A DNA stretch of 62,547 nucleotides from Nocardia nova NBRC 15556. Lineage in GTDB: Bacteria; Actinomycetota; Actinomycetes; Mycobacteriales; Mycobacteriaceae. The position numbers and the translations under genes are program-made. This document shows, piece by piece, positions 43,003-51,371 of this stretch. Position 1 is the stretch's first letter. Each line of letters opens with the position of its first letter. The stretch spans positions 1 to 62,547 of the forward strand of contig NZ_BDBN01000060.1 of the NCBI RefSeq assembly GCF_001613005.1, written 5' to 3'. The notes under the pieces were generated by a model. That model ran no database searches. It was not told the DNA's origin and was given only the letters and a program-made list of their open reading frames with translations.

Positions 43003-43335
43003 ATGTCGCAGCGGCGGTATTACTGCCCGGTCGAGGTCACTGTCGACCTGATCGGTGGGAAGTGGAAACCGGTGATCCTCGCGCATTTGAAGGAGGGGGT
43101 GCGGCGCTACGGTCACCTGCGCCGGGCCATGCCCTCGACCAGCGAGAAGATGCTGGTGCAGCAACTGCGCGAGCTCGAGGCCGACGGTCTCGTCAGCCGG
43201 ACCGTATTCGATACCGTCCCGCCGCAGGTGGAATACGATCTGACCGCCGAGGGGCGCAGCCTGGTTCCGGTGTTGACCGCGCTGTACGAATGGGGCGAAA
43301 AACGGTGTGAGCGAACGGGTATCACCCTCGGGTGA
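43003..43335 (+). CDS. HxlR-family transcriptional regulator
   Basis: 110 residues. YYCPVEVTVDLIGGKWKPVILAHL with the family Cys, RRYGHLRRAMPSTSEKMLVQQLREL as the recognition helix region and GLVSRTVFDTVPPQVEYDLTAEG as the wing are diagnostic of HxlR. The single Cys near the N-terminus can serve as a redox or electrophile sensor in this family. It is divergent from the muconolactone-isomerase-like/isochorismatase-like pair, its likely target. ATG 43003 chosen; GTG 42994 is in frame. Confidence 0.92.
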   Translation: MSQRRYYCPVEVTVDLIGGKWKPVILAHLKEGVRRYGHLRRAMPSTSEKMLVQQLRELEADGLVSRTVFDTVPPQVEYDLTAEGRSLVPVLTALYEWGEKRCERTGITLG

Positions 43336-43362
43336 GCACGATCGCGGCCGGACCGTGCCGGG

Positions 43363-44013
43363 TCAGCCGGCTGCGGTCAGCACCTCGGTGCGTGCACCGT
43401 CGACCACGACGGCATCGTCGTCGGTCAGCGCCCAGTGCGGCGTTCCCGCCGCGCGCAAACGGGCGGCCAGGCGGGTGCCGTGGCCGTCCGGATCGGTGGC
43501 CGGCGAATCCACATGCGGGACGATCGCCCGGTCCACCAGTCCCAGTCCGTCCCAGCGCGGCTCGATACCACAGGCGAGCCGCACCTCGGCCGGATCGTCG
43601 GCGTCCTCCAGGCCGTGCAGGTCGGGAGTGAGCAGGCAGGCGCCCGCGCTGTACCCGGTGTAGGCCAGCGCGTCCTCGGCCAACAGGTCACGCAGCACGA
43701 GATCGGCCGCGCTGCGGGCGAACTGGGCCCGCAGGACGAAGGTGTTGCCGCCGCGAACCCACAGCGCCGGATATCCGCGCAGCACCCGCTCCAATTCGGC
43801 GCGACGACCGATGTAATCGCGCAGATCGACCACCTCGGGCCGAAAACCGCTGCGCCGCAGGGGAACCAGATCGCTGGTCACCGCCCCGGACCACGCGGAC
43901 GGCCACGCATCGCAGGCGTTCGGAACGACCGCGATCGGCCCCGGACCGCCGACCAGCTCGGCGAACCGGTCGTAGTGGGCGCCGAATCGGTAGCTGGACA
44001 GGAAGAGTCGCAC
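43363..44013 (-). CDS. Peptidase S51 family (dipeptidase E-like)
   Basis: 216 residues. The nucleophile elbow GYSAGACLL carries the catalytic Ser, and VRGGNTFVLRAQF and VDSPATDPDG are typical of peptidase E relatives with a class I glutamine-amidotransferase-like fold. Substrate probably a small aspartyl or N-blocked peptide. The mycothiol-type gene ends 6 bp upstream on the same strand, suggesting co-transcription. Confidence 0.88.
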   Translation of the reverse strand: MRLFLSSYRFGAHYDRFAELVGGPGPIAVVPNACDAWPSAWSGAVTSDLVPLRRSGFRPEVVDLRDYIGRRAELERVLRGYPALWVRGGNTFVLRAQFARSAADLVLRDLLAEDALAYTGYSAGACLLTPDLHGLEDADDPAEVRLACGIEPRWDGLGLVDRAIVPHVDSPATDPDGHGTRLAARLRAAGTPHWALTDDDAVVVDGARTEVLTAAG

Positions 44014-44019
44014 GGCGAG

Positions 44020-44859
44020 TCAGATGGTGAAGGCGAGATTCGCGGCGATCCGCTCACCCAGTGCGCGGTCGCCGTCGACCTCGATCTCGTCGCGATGATC
44101 CGCGGCGGCGGTGCGTCCGCCGCACAGGCGGGCGAACAGGCTCGAACTCAGCCGAACGACGGTGTCGGCCGGACGATCGAGGGTCGCGACGACGTCCGCG
44201 CGCCCGTCGACGCGGATGTGGACGGTCCGGGCGACGGGACCGGTGGTCTCGATCGTGATGCGGGATCCGTCGGGCGCGCCGCCCCGCTTGACCACCACGC
44301 GCCCGAGGAAGGGTTCGATCTCGTCCAGTGCGATCTCGGCGCGCCGGCCGCCCTCGTCCATACCCAGGGCTTTCGCATCGCCGCCGAGCGCGTCGGTGAT
44401 GTCGAGTTGATGCATCCAGCAGTCGAACAACCGCACCCGCATGAACCTGCCGTACGGCACCACCCCGATCGGGGACTGGATATCGGCGGTCCAGGCGGCC
44501 TCGTCGACGGCCGCCAGCGCGGCGCGGCGCCGGTCGGTCACCTCGGTGAACCGCCGCAGCAGTTCGTCGCCGCGCAGCGGTCGCAGCGATTCCAGCCACA
44601 TCTCGTTCAGCGCTCCGGTGTCGTTGCGGACGTGGTCGAAGGCGTGAACGTCACGGTCCACCTGTGGTAGCGACTCGCCGAGCAGCATCGACTCGGTGCC
44701 GACGACATGGGCGAGCACATCGAAGATCGTCCACCCCGGCAGCGGTGACGGCAGCCGCCAGCGGTCCTCGTCCAATCCGGCGGTCAGTTCCGCCAGCACA
44801 TCCCACTGGCCGGAGAGCGCACTGGTCAGTTCGGCGCGGTCGAGTGAGGCTGTGCTCAT
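44020..44859 (-). CDS. Maleylpyruvate isomerase-type (DinB-fold) mycothiol-dependent enzyme
   Basis: 279 residues. The N-terminal four-helix DinB fold has WTIFDVLAHVVGTE with the first metal His and later RVRLFDCWMHQLDITDALGG with the second, plus a C-terminal SCP2-like domain (VHIRVDGRADVVATLDRP). Members use mycothiol for isomerisation or detoxification. Reaction not known here. Start overlaps the HIT gene stop by 4 bp (ATGA). Confidence 0.9.
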   Translation of the reverse strand: MSTASLDRAELTSALSGQWDVLAELTAGLDEDRWRLPSPLPGWTIFDVLAHVVGTESMLLGESLPQVDRDVHAFDHVRNDTGALNEMWLESLRPLRGDELLRRFTEVTDRRRAALAAVDEAAWTADIQSPIGVVPYGRFMRVRLFDCWMHQLDITDALGGDAKALGMDEGGRRAEIALDEIEPFLGRVVVKRGGAPDGSRITIETTGPVARTVHIRVDGRADVVATLDRPADTVVRLSSSLFARLCGGRTAAADHRDEIEVDGDRALGERIAANLAFTI

Positions 44860-45326
44860 GAACGAGTCTCCCTGTCGGTCGGGTCGAGTCGGTCCGGTTC
44901 CGCGCCGAGCCGGTCGAGCCCGGTGCGGAGCGCGGCCGCGGTGGCCGTCGGATCGTGCGGCCGTCGCAGCAGGAAGCCGCGGGCGAAGGTGAACAGATCA
45001 CCACCGCGGCGCGGCACCACGTGCAGGTGGACGTGATGCACCGTCTGGAAGGCCGCTTTACCGTCGTTGAGTACGAGATTCGCGCCGTCGGCGCCGAGAT
45101 CGCTGCGCCGCAACGCCTTTGCGATGCGATGGCCCACGCGGAACAGGTCCGCGCCCAGTTCGGCGTCGAGTTCGTCGAGGTGGGCGGCATGGCTTTTCGG
45201 AATCACCAGGGTGTGTCCCCGGGTGACTGGCCGGATGTCGAGGAAGGCGTACACGCGCTCGTCCTCGTAGATCCGCGTCGCCGGCGCGTCGCCCGCGACG
45301 ATCCGGCAGAAGATACAGCCACTCAC
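44856..45326 (-). CDS. HIT-family nucleotide hydrolase/transferase
   Basis: 156 residues from GTG 45326. GCIFCRIVAGDAPATRIYEDE is the zinc-binding N-terminal motif and HHVHLHVVPR the histidine-triad active site. Acts on nucleoside phosphates (AMP-lysine or dinucleotide type). A 40-residue Arg/Asp-rich tail follows the domain. First gene of a three-gene run with the DinB-fold and S51 genes. Confidence 0.93.
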   Translation of the reverse strand: MSGCIFCRIVAGDAPATRIYEDERVYAFLDIRPVTRGHTLVIPKSHAAHLDELDAELGADLFRVGHRIAKALRRSDLGADGANLVLNDGKAAFQTVHHVHLHVVPRRGGDLFTFARGFLLRRPHDPTATAAALRTGLDRLGAEPDRLDPTDRETRS

Positions 45327-45474
45327 CACGCAGACATTACGGCGTAAGGCGCACCCGGCATAGCCCGCTTCTGCGCTGCGTGAAGCGGCAATCGAGGGAA
45401 AAGCCGTGGTGTGATGTGATGTTGATCTCAACTAATCTCACCGGCCTGCCGGGTACAGTTGCGAGAATTATTTC

Positions 45475-45498
45475 GGACCTTACTGAAAAGTAAGTTCC
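45475..45498. promoter_or_regulatory. Inverted repeat upstream of pntAA
   Basis: GGACCTTACT (45475-45484) and AGTAAGTTCC (45489-45498) match at 9 of 10 paired positions around GAAA. It could be a repressor site or an mRNA hairpin 76 bp before the transhydrogenase start. No regulator gene is adjacent. Confidence 0.5.
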
Positions 45499-45574
45499 GC
45501 TCGGCCAGACCCAACAGGCGGCCCACCTGGACATCAGGGGGCCAGCTTGCCGTCACAAGTAAGGAAGTTGACCA

Positions 45575-46741
45575 GTGGAGACAACGCAGGGCGCGAACGA
45601 GGGCGCGCAGCCCGGCGACGACAGTCGCGCGTCGCACCGCACGCGTGTCGGTGTGGTTCGTGAGACCAATGCCGACGAACGACGCGTCGCGTTGGTGCCG
45701 AAGATCATCCCGAGCCTGGTGAAGCAGGGTGTACAGGTCGTCGTCGAAGCCGGCGCGGGTGTCGGGGCATTGATTCCGGACGAAGCCTACGAGGCCGCGG
45801 GCGCGACGATCGGTGATCCGTGGCAGGCCGAGGTCGTGGTGAAGGTGGCCCCGCCCAACGACGCCGAGATCGCCAAACTGTCCGAGGGCCAGACGCTGAT
45901 CGGATTCCTCGCTCCGCGCAACGCCGACAACAAGATCGGGGCGCTGCAGAACGCGGGCGTGCGCGCATTCGCCGTGGAGGCGATCCCGCGCATCTCGCGT
46001 GCGCAGGTGATGGACGCGCTCTCCTCGCAGGCCAATGTCGCCGGGTACAAGGCGGTGTTGCTGGCGGCGTCGGAGTCGACGCGCTTCTTCCCGATGCTGA
46101 CCACCGCGGCGGGCACGGTGAAGCCGGCGACGGTGCTGGTGCTCGGTGTGGGTGTCGCGGGTCTGCAGGCCCTGGCGACCGCCAAGCGTCTCGGTGCGCG
46201 CACCACCGGATACGACGTGCGGCCCGAGGTGGCCGACCAGGTGCGGTCGGTGGGTGCGCAGTGGCTGGATCTGGGTATCGATGCGGCCGGCGAGGGTGGT
46301 TACGCCCGCGAGCTGACCGAGGACGAAAAGGCCCAGCAGCAGCAGGCTTTGGAAGATGCCATCAAGGGTTTCGACGTGGTGGTGACCACCGCGCTGGTGC
46401 CGGGTCGCCCCGCGCCGCGTCTGGTGACCGCCGCGGCGGTGGAGGGGATGAAGCCCGGCAGTGTGATCGTCGACCTGGCGGGGGAGACCGGCGGCAACTG
46501 CGAGCTGACCGAGCCCGGTAAGACGGTGGTCAAGCACGGTGTCACGATCTGCTCGCCGCTGAATCTGCCGGCGACGATGCCCGAGCACGCCTCGGAGCTG
46601 TACTCGAAGAATATTGCGGCGCTGCTGGAGCTGATGCTGAAAGACGGCGAGCTCGAGCCCGATTTCGGCGACCAGGTGCTCGCCGATTCCTGTGTGGCCG
46701 GTGCGCCGAGCCGTCCCGCCGATTCCGAGGAGCAGGGCTGA
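45575..46741 (+). CDS. pntAA: NAD(P) transhydrogenase subunit alpha, part 1
   Basis: 388 residues, the NAD(H)-binding domain I in a separate polypeptide. VGVVRETNADERRVALVP begins the alanine-dehydrogenase/PNT fold, VLVLGVGVAGLQALATAKRLG is the dinucleotide-binding motif, and GETGGNCELT follows. Together with pntAB and pntB it uses the proton gradient to reduce NADP+ with NADH. About 25 residues of polar leader follow GTG 45575. Overlaps pntAB by one base. Confidence 0.96.
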   Translation: METTQGANEGAQPGDDSRASHRTRVGVVRETNADERRVALVPKIIPSLVKQGVQVVVEAGAGVGALIPDEAYEAAGATIGDPWQAEVVVKVAPPNDAEIAKLSEGQTLIGFLAPRNADNKIGALQNAGVRAFAVEAIPRISRAQVMDALSSQANVAGYKAVLLAASESTRFFPMLTTAAGTVKPATVLVLGVGVAGLQALATAKRLGARTTGYDVRPEVADQVRSVGAQWLDLGIDAAGEGGYARELTEDEKAQQQQALEDAIKGFDVVVTTALVPGRPAPRLVTAAAVEGMKPGSVIVDLAGETGGNCELTEPGKTVVKHGVTICSPLNLPATMPEHASELYSKNIAALLELMLKDGELEPDFGDQVLADSCVAGAPSRPADSEEQG

Positions 46742-47082
46742 TGTATACCGAGCTTTTGGCCAATATCGCGATTCTGGTGCTGTCCGGATTCGTGGGTTTC
46801 GCGGTGATCTCCAAGGTGCCCAACACCTTGCACACCCCGCTGATGTCGGGCACCAACGCCATTCACGGCATCGTGGTGCTGGGTGCGCTGGTCACCCTCG
46901 GCAAGGTCGAGCACCCGTCGGTGATCACGCAGATCATTCTGTTCGTCGCGGTGGTGTTCGGAACGCTGAACGTGGTCGGTGGTTTCGTGGTGACCGACCG
47001 GATGCTGGGGATGTTCAAGGGCAAGAAGCCCGCTGCGTCGGGCGCGGAGCGCCCTGGAAATACCGAGAAGGCGGGCCGCTGA
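46741..47082 (+). CDS. pntAB: NAD(P) transhydrogenase subunit alpha, part 2
   Basis: 113-residue membrane piece with three helices (about 5-25, 45-65, 68-90): LANIAILVLSGFVGFAVISKVPNTLHTPLMSGTNAIHGIVVLG is diagnostic of PntAB. Forms part of the proton channel with PntB. ATG overlaps the pntAA stop (TGATG), and pntB starts 3 bp later. Confidence 0.96.
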   Translation: MYTELLANIAILVLSGFVGFAVISKVPNTLHTPLMSGTNAIHGIVVLGALVTLGKVEHPSVITQIILFVAVVFGTLNVVGGFVVTDRMLGMFKGKKPAASGAERPGNTEKAGR

Positions 47083-47085
47083 CTC

Positions 47086-48498
47086 ATGGACAATCTGGTC
47101 AACATCCTTTATATCGTCGCGTTCTCGCTGTTCATTTATGGCCTGATGGGCTTGACCGGTCCGAAGACCGCGGTGCGTGGTAACTGGATCGCGGCGGTCG
47201 GTATGGGCATCGCGGTGATCGCGACGTTCATCTCCATCCGGGACACCTCGAACTGGATCATCATCATCGCGGGCCTGGTTGTCGGTGTGGCGCTGGGTGT
47301 TCCGCCGGCGAAGTTCACCAAGATGACGGCGATGCCGCAGCTGGTGGCGGCGTTCAACGGTGTCGGTGGTGGCACGGTCGCGTTGATCGCGTGGTCGGAA
47401 TTCCTCAACAGCGACGGCTTTTCGTCGCTGCACGAGCAGCCCACCGTTCACATCATCATCGGTTCGCTGTTCGCGGCGATCATCGGTTCGATCTCGTTCT
47501 GGGGCTCGCTGATCGCGTTCGGCAAGCTGCAGGAGATCCTGCCCGGCCGCCCGATCGGGCTCGGGAAACTGCAGCAGCCGGTCAACCTGCTGCTGGCCCT
47601 GGGCGCGATCGCCTCCGCGGTGGTCATCGGTATCGGCGCCACCAAGGACGGCGCGCCGTGGTGGTGGATGGTGCTGCTGCTGGTGCTGGCCGCGGTGCTC
47701 GGTCTGATGGTCGTGCTGCCGATCGGCGGCGCGGACATGCCGGTGGTCATCTCGCTGCTCAACGCGCTGACCGGTCTGTCCGCGGCGGCCGCGGGTCTGG
47801 CATTGAACAACACCGCGATGATCGTGGCCGGCATGATCGTCGGCGCGTCCGGCACCATCCTGACCAACCTCATGGCCAAGGCCATGAACCGGTCCATCCC
47901 GGCCATCGTCGCGGGTGGTTTCGGTGGTGGCGGCGGTGCCGCCGCGGCCGGTGGCGGTGAGCAGAAGCAGGCCAAGGCCACCTCGGCCGCCGATGCCGCG
48001 ATCCAGATGGCCTACGCCAACCAGGTGATCGTGGTGCCCGGCTACGGTATGGCCGTCGCCCAGGCCCAGCACGCGGTGAAGGAGATGGCCTCGCTGCTGG
48101 AGGCCAAGGGTGTCGAGGTCAAATACGCCATCCACCCGGTCGCGGGTCGCATGCCCGGCCACATGAACGTGCTGCTGGCCGAGGCCGAGGTCCCCTACGA
48201 CGCGCTCAAGGAAATGGACGACATCAACGGCGAATTCTCGCGCACCGACGTGGCTTTGGTGATCGGCGCCAACGACGTCACCAACCCCGCCGCGCGCGAG
48301 GACTCCTCCAGCCCGATCTACGGCATGCCGGTGCTCAACGTCGATCAGGCCAAGAGCGTGATCGTGCTGAAGCGGTCGATGAACTCCGGCTTCGCCGGCA
48401 TCGACAATCCGCTGTTCTACGCCGACCACACCTCCATGCTGTTCGGCGACGCCAAGAAATCCGTGGGAGCCGTCACCGAGGAACTCAAGGCGCTCTAA
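47086..48498 (+). CDS. pntB: NAD(P) transhydrogenase subunit beta
   Basis: 470 residues. About nine membrane helices come first (MPQLVAAFNGVGGGTVAL and SEFLNSDGF in between), a Gly/Ala linker at about 280-295, and the NADP(H)-binding domain III with VPGYGMAVAQAQHAVKEM, HPVAGRMPGHMNVLLAEA and GANDVTNPAARED. Last gene of the pnt operon, followed by two hairpins. Confidence 0.97.
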   Translation: MDNLVNILYIVAFSLFIYGLMGLTGPKTAVRGNWIAAVGMGIAVIATFISIRDTSNWIIIIAGLVVGVALGVPPAKFTKMTAMPQLVAAFNGVGGGTVALIAWSEFLNSDGFSSLHEQPTVHIIIGSLFAAIIGSISFWGSLIAFGKLQEILPGRPIGLGKLQQPVNLLLALGAIASAVVIGIGATKDGAPWWWMVLLLVLAAVLGLMVVLPIGGADMPVVISLLNALTGLSAAAAGLALNNTAMIVAGMIVGASGTILTNLMAKAMNRSIPAIVAGGFGGGGGAAAAGGGEQKQAKATSAADAAIQMAYANQVIVVPGYGMAVAQAQHAVKEMASLLEAKGVEVKYAIHPVAGRMPGHMNVLLAEAEVPYDALKEMDDINGEFSRTDVALVIGANDVTNPAAREDSSSPIYGMPVLNVDQAKSVIVLKRSMNSGFAGIDNPLFYADHTSMLFGDAKKSVGAVTEELKAL

Positions 48499-48512
48499 CG
48501 ATCGAGGCGTCA

Positions 48513-48527
48513 CCACCGCATCGGTGG
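48513..48527. other. Small hairpin before the pnt terminator
   Basis: CCACCG (48513-48518), loop CAT, CGGTGG (48522-48527), 14 bp after the pntB stop and just ahead of the main terminator. Confidence 0.45.
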
Positions 48528-48549
48528 CGGCTCAGGTTCGGACCCGAAA

Positions 48550-48577
48550 CGGCCCGCAGCACATCTGCTGCGGGCCG
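48550..48577 (+). terminator. Rho-independent terminator of the pnt operon
   Basis: CGGCCCGCAGCA (48550-48561), loop CATC, TGCTGCGGGCCG (48566-48577): 12 perfect pairs followed by CTTCCTT. Confidence 0.85.
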
Positions 48578-48681
48578 CTTCCTTGCGTGCACGGTGCCTT
48601 CCGGCAGCGCGGGGCAGACTAGAGTGGCCCGCAGAGCGCGGTGGTGCCGGGAGCGTCGCACAACAGCCGGAAGGGGTCGAC

Positions 48682-48999
48682 ATGACGGTTCGGGAGCGAT
48701 TCGATCTGCCTGCGGTGGGCGATGATTCGGCGGTCTACGGGACGCCCTATCAGACCCCCGAGGGCGCCACGGTCATCCCGGTGACGCGCCCCGGCGGAAA
48801 ATTCCGGCGTGCGCGACCGCTGGGCGTCTTCGTAATCCAGGACGGGAACACCGGCTGGCATGCCGTCACCGACGACACCGCCATCGCGCTGCTGGGCATC
48901 TTCGTCGGCTTGGTGGCGACGACGCTGTCCTTGATTGCGGTCGTACGGAATCCGCCGTGGCCGGACGTCAGGATCCGGATCGACCGCAAGGAGCGCTGA
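48682..48999 (+). CDS. GerW/YtfJ-like protein with C-terminal membrane helix
   Basis: 105 residues. VYGTPYQTPEGATVIPVTRPGGKFR and RPLGVFVIQDGNTGWHAVTDD resemble the GerW (YtfJ) spore-protein family core, but the Gly-rich middle is nearly absent. A transmembrane helix (about 72-94) and a basic tail follow. AAGGGG before ATG 48682 is a good ribosome site. Nocardiae do not make endospores, so the role must differ. Convergent with marR, 6 bp away. Confidence 0.7.
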   Translation: MTVRERFDLPAVGDDSAVYGTPYQTPEGATVIPVTRPGGKFRRARPLGVFVIQDGNTGWHAVTDDTAIALLGIFVGLVATTLSLIAVVRNPPWPDVRIRIDRKER

Positions 49000-49005
49000 G
49001 GAGGG

Positions 49006-49512
49006 TCATCGCCGCCAGGCGTCGGTGCGCTCGGCACTGTCGAGAAACGCGTCGACCATGCGGTGGTTGAGCGCCGCGAGCTGACGCAGGTCCTCGGTCG
49101 ACCAGTCCGCCAGCGCGTCGCGCATATGACGTCGGCTCACCGCGCGGATAGCGTCGACGGTGGCCCGGCCCTCGTCGGTGATGCGCACCCGCTGTGCCCG
49201 GCGGTCCTCCGGATCGGTCACCCGATCGACGTAGCCGGCCCGTTCCAGGCGCTGGATCTGACGCGTGACATGCGGCGCCTCCACATCCAGGCAGGCCGCG
49301 AGCTCACCCATGCGCATGGGCTCCGCGGCGTCGGCCAGCATCCGCAGCAGCGGCACGTTCGCGCGGTCGAGATTCACCCCGGCCGCGGCCACGGTGCGAT
49401 CGTGCCGTCTGGCCCGGGTGAGCAGGTGCGCGATCCGGGTCAGGGCGCGCTCGAGTTCCACGATGTAGTCGGCGTCGACCACCGATTCGGGACTTCCTTC
49501 GGAACGCGGCAC
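49006..49512 (-). CDS. MarR-family transcriptional regulator
   Basis: 168 residues. Winged helix: RMGELAACLDVEAPHVTRQIQRLERAGYVDRVTDPEDRRAQRVRITDEG, with the DxRxxR wing typical of MarR. GTG 49512 start. Divergent from the MFS exporter 49572 with an ACTTAC/GTAAGT inverted repeat between them, so it probably represses the exporter and itself. Confidence 0.93.
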   Translation of the reverse strand: MPRSEGSPESVVDADYIVELERALTRIAHLLTRARRHDRTVAAAGVNLDRANVPLLRMLADAAEPMRMGELAACLDVEAPHVTRQIQRLERAGYVDRVTDPEDRRAQRVRITDEGRATVDAIRAVSRRHMRDALADWSTEDLRQLAALNHRMVDAFLDSAERTDAWRR

Positions 49513-49531
49513 AGGGTTATCCTACTACCCA

Positions 49532-49552
49532 ACTTACTTAAGTTAGGTAAGT
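49532..49552. promoter_or_regulatory. ACTTAC-N9-GTAAGT inverted repeat (candidate MarR operator)
   Basis: ACTTAC (49532-49537) and GTAAGT (49547-49552) flank TTAAGTTAG, all within the 59-bp divergent gap, directly followed by TATAAA-like sequence that may be the exporter's -10. Confidence 0.6.
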
Positions 49553-49571
49553 ATAAAGATAGGGAACTCAG

Positions 49572-51008
49572 ATGACGTCGACCGTCACCGGCCGATCCAC
49601 CGGAACCGATTCCGAAACCGGTGCGCCGGCGCACCTGGTCGTCACGCTGCTGGCGCTGTGCGCGGCAGGACTCGTGGTCTCGCTGCAGCAGACCGTGGTA
49701 ATTCCGTTGCTGCCCAGGCTGATCGGGCAACTTCACACCGACGTAGCGGGTGTGACGTGGTTGTTCACCGCCGCGTTACTCACCGGAGCCGTTGCCACGC
49801 CGCTGCTTTCGCGTTTCGGCGACATGTACGGCAAGAAGCGCATGGTGATGTTCTGTATGGGACTGCTGATCGCCGGTTCGGTGGTCTGCGCGGTGGCGAC
49901 TTCGCTGGGCGTCTACATCGTCGGCCGGGCGCTGCAGGGCACGTCGTCGGCGTTGATTCCCCTGGGCATCGGCATCATTCGCGACACCTTCCCGCGCGAG
50001 CGGCTCACCACCGCCATCGGCGTCATCAGCGGCACCATGGGTGTCGGCGGCACCATTGGCATGCTGGTGACCGGCGTCATCGCGGACAAGACCACCAATC
50101 CGCATCCCGTGTTCTGGATGACCGCGGTGCTGGCCGTGATCGCCACAGTGCTGGTCGGGGTGAGCGCCAAGGATGTCGGGCAGCGCCACGGCGGGCAGCC
50201 GGACTATCTCGGCGCGGTCCTGCTCGCCGGTCTGCTGGTGTGCCTGCTGCTGGCCATCAGCGAGGGACCGCGCTGGGGCTGGGGGGAGACCAGCGTGATC
50301 GGGCTGTTCGCCGCGGCCGCCGTGCTGGCGGTGGTGTGGGTGCTGGTGGAGCGCAAGGTCGCGCAGCCGCTGGTGCGCTTGCCCCTGCTGGTCGGCCCGC
50401 GCTCGCTGTCGGCCAATATGGCGTCGGCGCTGCTGGGCTTCGCGATGTTCGGCTCCTTCACCCTGATCTCGAATTTCGTGCAGACCCCCGCCGACAAGGT
50501 CGGCTACGGTCTGTCCGGCTCGGTGCTGGCCGTGGGTCTCTACGGCATTCCCAGCTCGGTGCTGATGACCTTCTTCTCCTTCCGGACCGGGCGCATCGTC
50601 GCGCGCATCGGACCCGCCTTCACCCTGGCCATCGGCGCGGCCTTCGCCGGCGCGGCGACCGGATGGCTGGCGCTGTCGAATGCGCACGGCTACGACATGG
50701 TCATCTCGAATACGCTGCAGGGCATAGGCTTCGGGATCGGCTATGCGGCGCTGGGAACCCTTGCCGTCCAGCATGTTCCGATGAGCGAGAGCGGAATCGC
50801 CAGCGGGATCAACTCACTGGTGCGTACGGCGGGCGGCAGTATCGCCGGCGCCATCACGGCCTCGATCCTGAGCGCTCTCACCATCGGTCACACCGGGGTG
50901 CCGTCGCTGCACGCCTACGTGATCAGCTTTGCGGTGCTGAGTGTCGGGGCGTGGCTGGCCGCGGCCGTGGCGCTGGGCAACGGCCTGCGGCACAAGCACG
51001 AACGGTAG
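49572..51008 (+). CDS. MFS transporter, EmrB/QacA type
   Basis: 478 residues, about 14 membrane helices. SLQQTVVIPLLPRLIGQLH, SRFGDMYGKKRMVMF (motif A) and GRALQGTSSALIPLGIGI (motif C region) mark a drug/proton antiporter. Controlled most likely by the divergent MarR gene. Its last 120 bp are duplicated 2.6 kb downstream, beyond the type VII cassette. Confidence 0.93.
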   Translation: MTSTVTGRSTGTDSETGAPAHLVVTLLALCAAGLVVSLQQTVVIPLLPRLIGQLHTDVAGVTWLFTAALLTGAVATPLLSRFGDMYGKKRMVMFCMGLLIAGSVVCAVATSLGVYIVGRALQGTSSALIPLGIGIIRDTFPRERLTTAIGVISGTMGVGGTIGMLVTGVIADKTTNPHPVFWMTAVLAVIATVLVGVSAKDVGQRHGGQPDYLGAVLLAGLLVCLLLAISEGPRWGWGETSVIGLFAAAAVLAVVWVLVERKVAQPLVRLPLLVGPRSLSANMASALLGFAMFGSFTLISNFVQTPADKVGYGLSGSVLAVGLYGIPSSVLMTFFSFRTGRIVARIGPAFTLAIGAAFAGAATGWLALSNAHGYDMVISNTLQGIGFGIGYAALGTLAVQHVPMSESGIASGINSLVRTAGGSIAGAITASILSALTIGHTGVPSLHAYVISFAVLSVGAWLAAAVALGNGLRHKHER

Positions 51009-51015
51009 CGGTCAG
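50889..51015 (+). repeat. 127-bp direct repeat, copy A (3' end of the intact MFS gene)
   Basis: Covers the last 40 codons of the MFS gene with its stop, plus 7 bp. It matches 53496-53622 at 122 of 127 positions (differences at 50956, 50969, 50972, 51002, 51009). The two copies bracket the type VII cassette. An inverted repeat CGGTTA/TAACCG (51016-51021, 51032-51037) starts exactly where the identity ends. Confidence 0.93.
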
Positions 51016-51077
51016 CGGTTATCGTATGCCGTAACCGGGATCCCACATTTCTGGCGGATCGAGAACGCGGATGACCG

Positions 51078-51362
51078 TCAGGACAACCGTCCCAGTGCGG
51101 GGAGCAGCACAAAGCAGCCGGCAGTGCCGACCAACGCCACCGCGATGCCTGTGCCAAGCTGTCGCGCGCCCCCTCCGCGAGCGCAGAGCACAGCAGCGGC
51201 GATCAATTCGATCGCGTACAGCAGGACGAGCGCGAAGATCAGGTAACCGTTGATGAAGAACGGAATCACGTTCAGCGTGAGGCACACTGCAGCCCCTCTG
51301 AATGACAGTGGGCCGAACCAGGTTTCGCGCCTGTGCTGCGGAGCGGAGTGTTCTCGGGTCAC
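51078..51362 (-). CDS. Small membrane protein of the type VII cassette (possible immunity protein)
   Basis: 94 residues with two or three hydrophobic segments (about 17-40, 42-62, 70-90): LTLNVIPFFINGYLIFALVLLYAIELIAAAVL and GIAVALVGTAGCFVLLPAL. GTG 51362; AGGAG, seven bases before it, spans the stop of the gene upstream. Its place after the putative secreted protein and a second membrane protein fits an immunity role, but I recognise no family. Confidence 0.65.
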   Translation of the reverse strand: MTREHSAPQHRRETWFGPLSFRGAAVCLTLNVIPFFINGYLIFALVLLYAIELIAAAVLCARGGGARQLGTGIAVALVGTAGCFVLLPALGRLS

Positions 51363-51371
51363 AGGACGCTC

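Noticed and set aside
46300..48516. A 738-codon open frame antisense to the pnt genes
   Set aside because: Low-complexity Arg/His/Gln-rich translation opposite well-conserved transhydrogenase genes.
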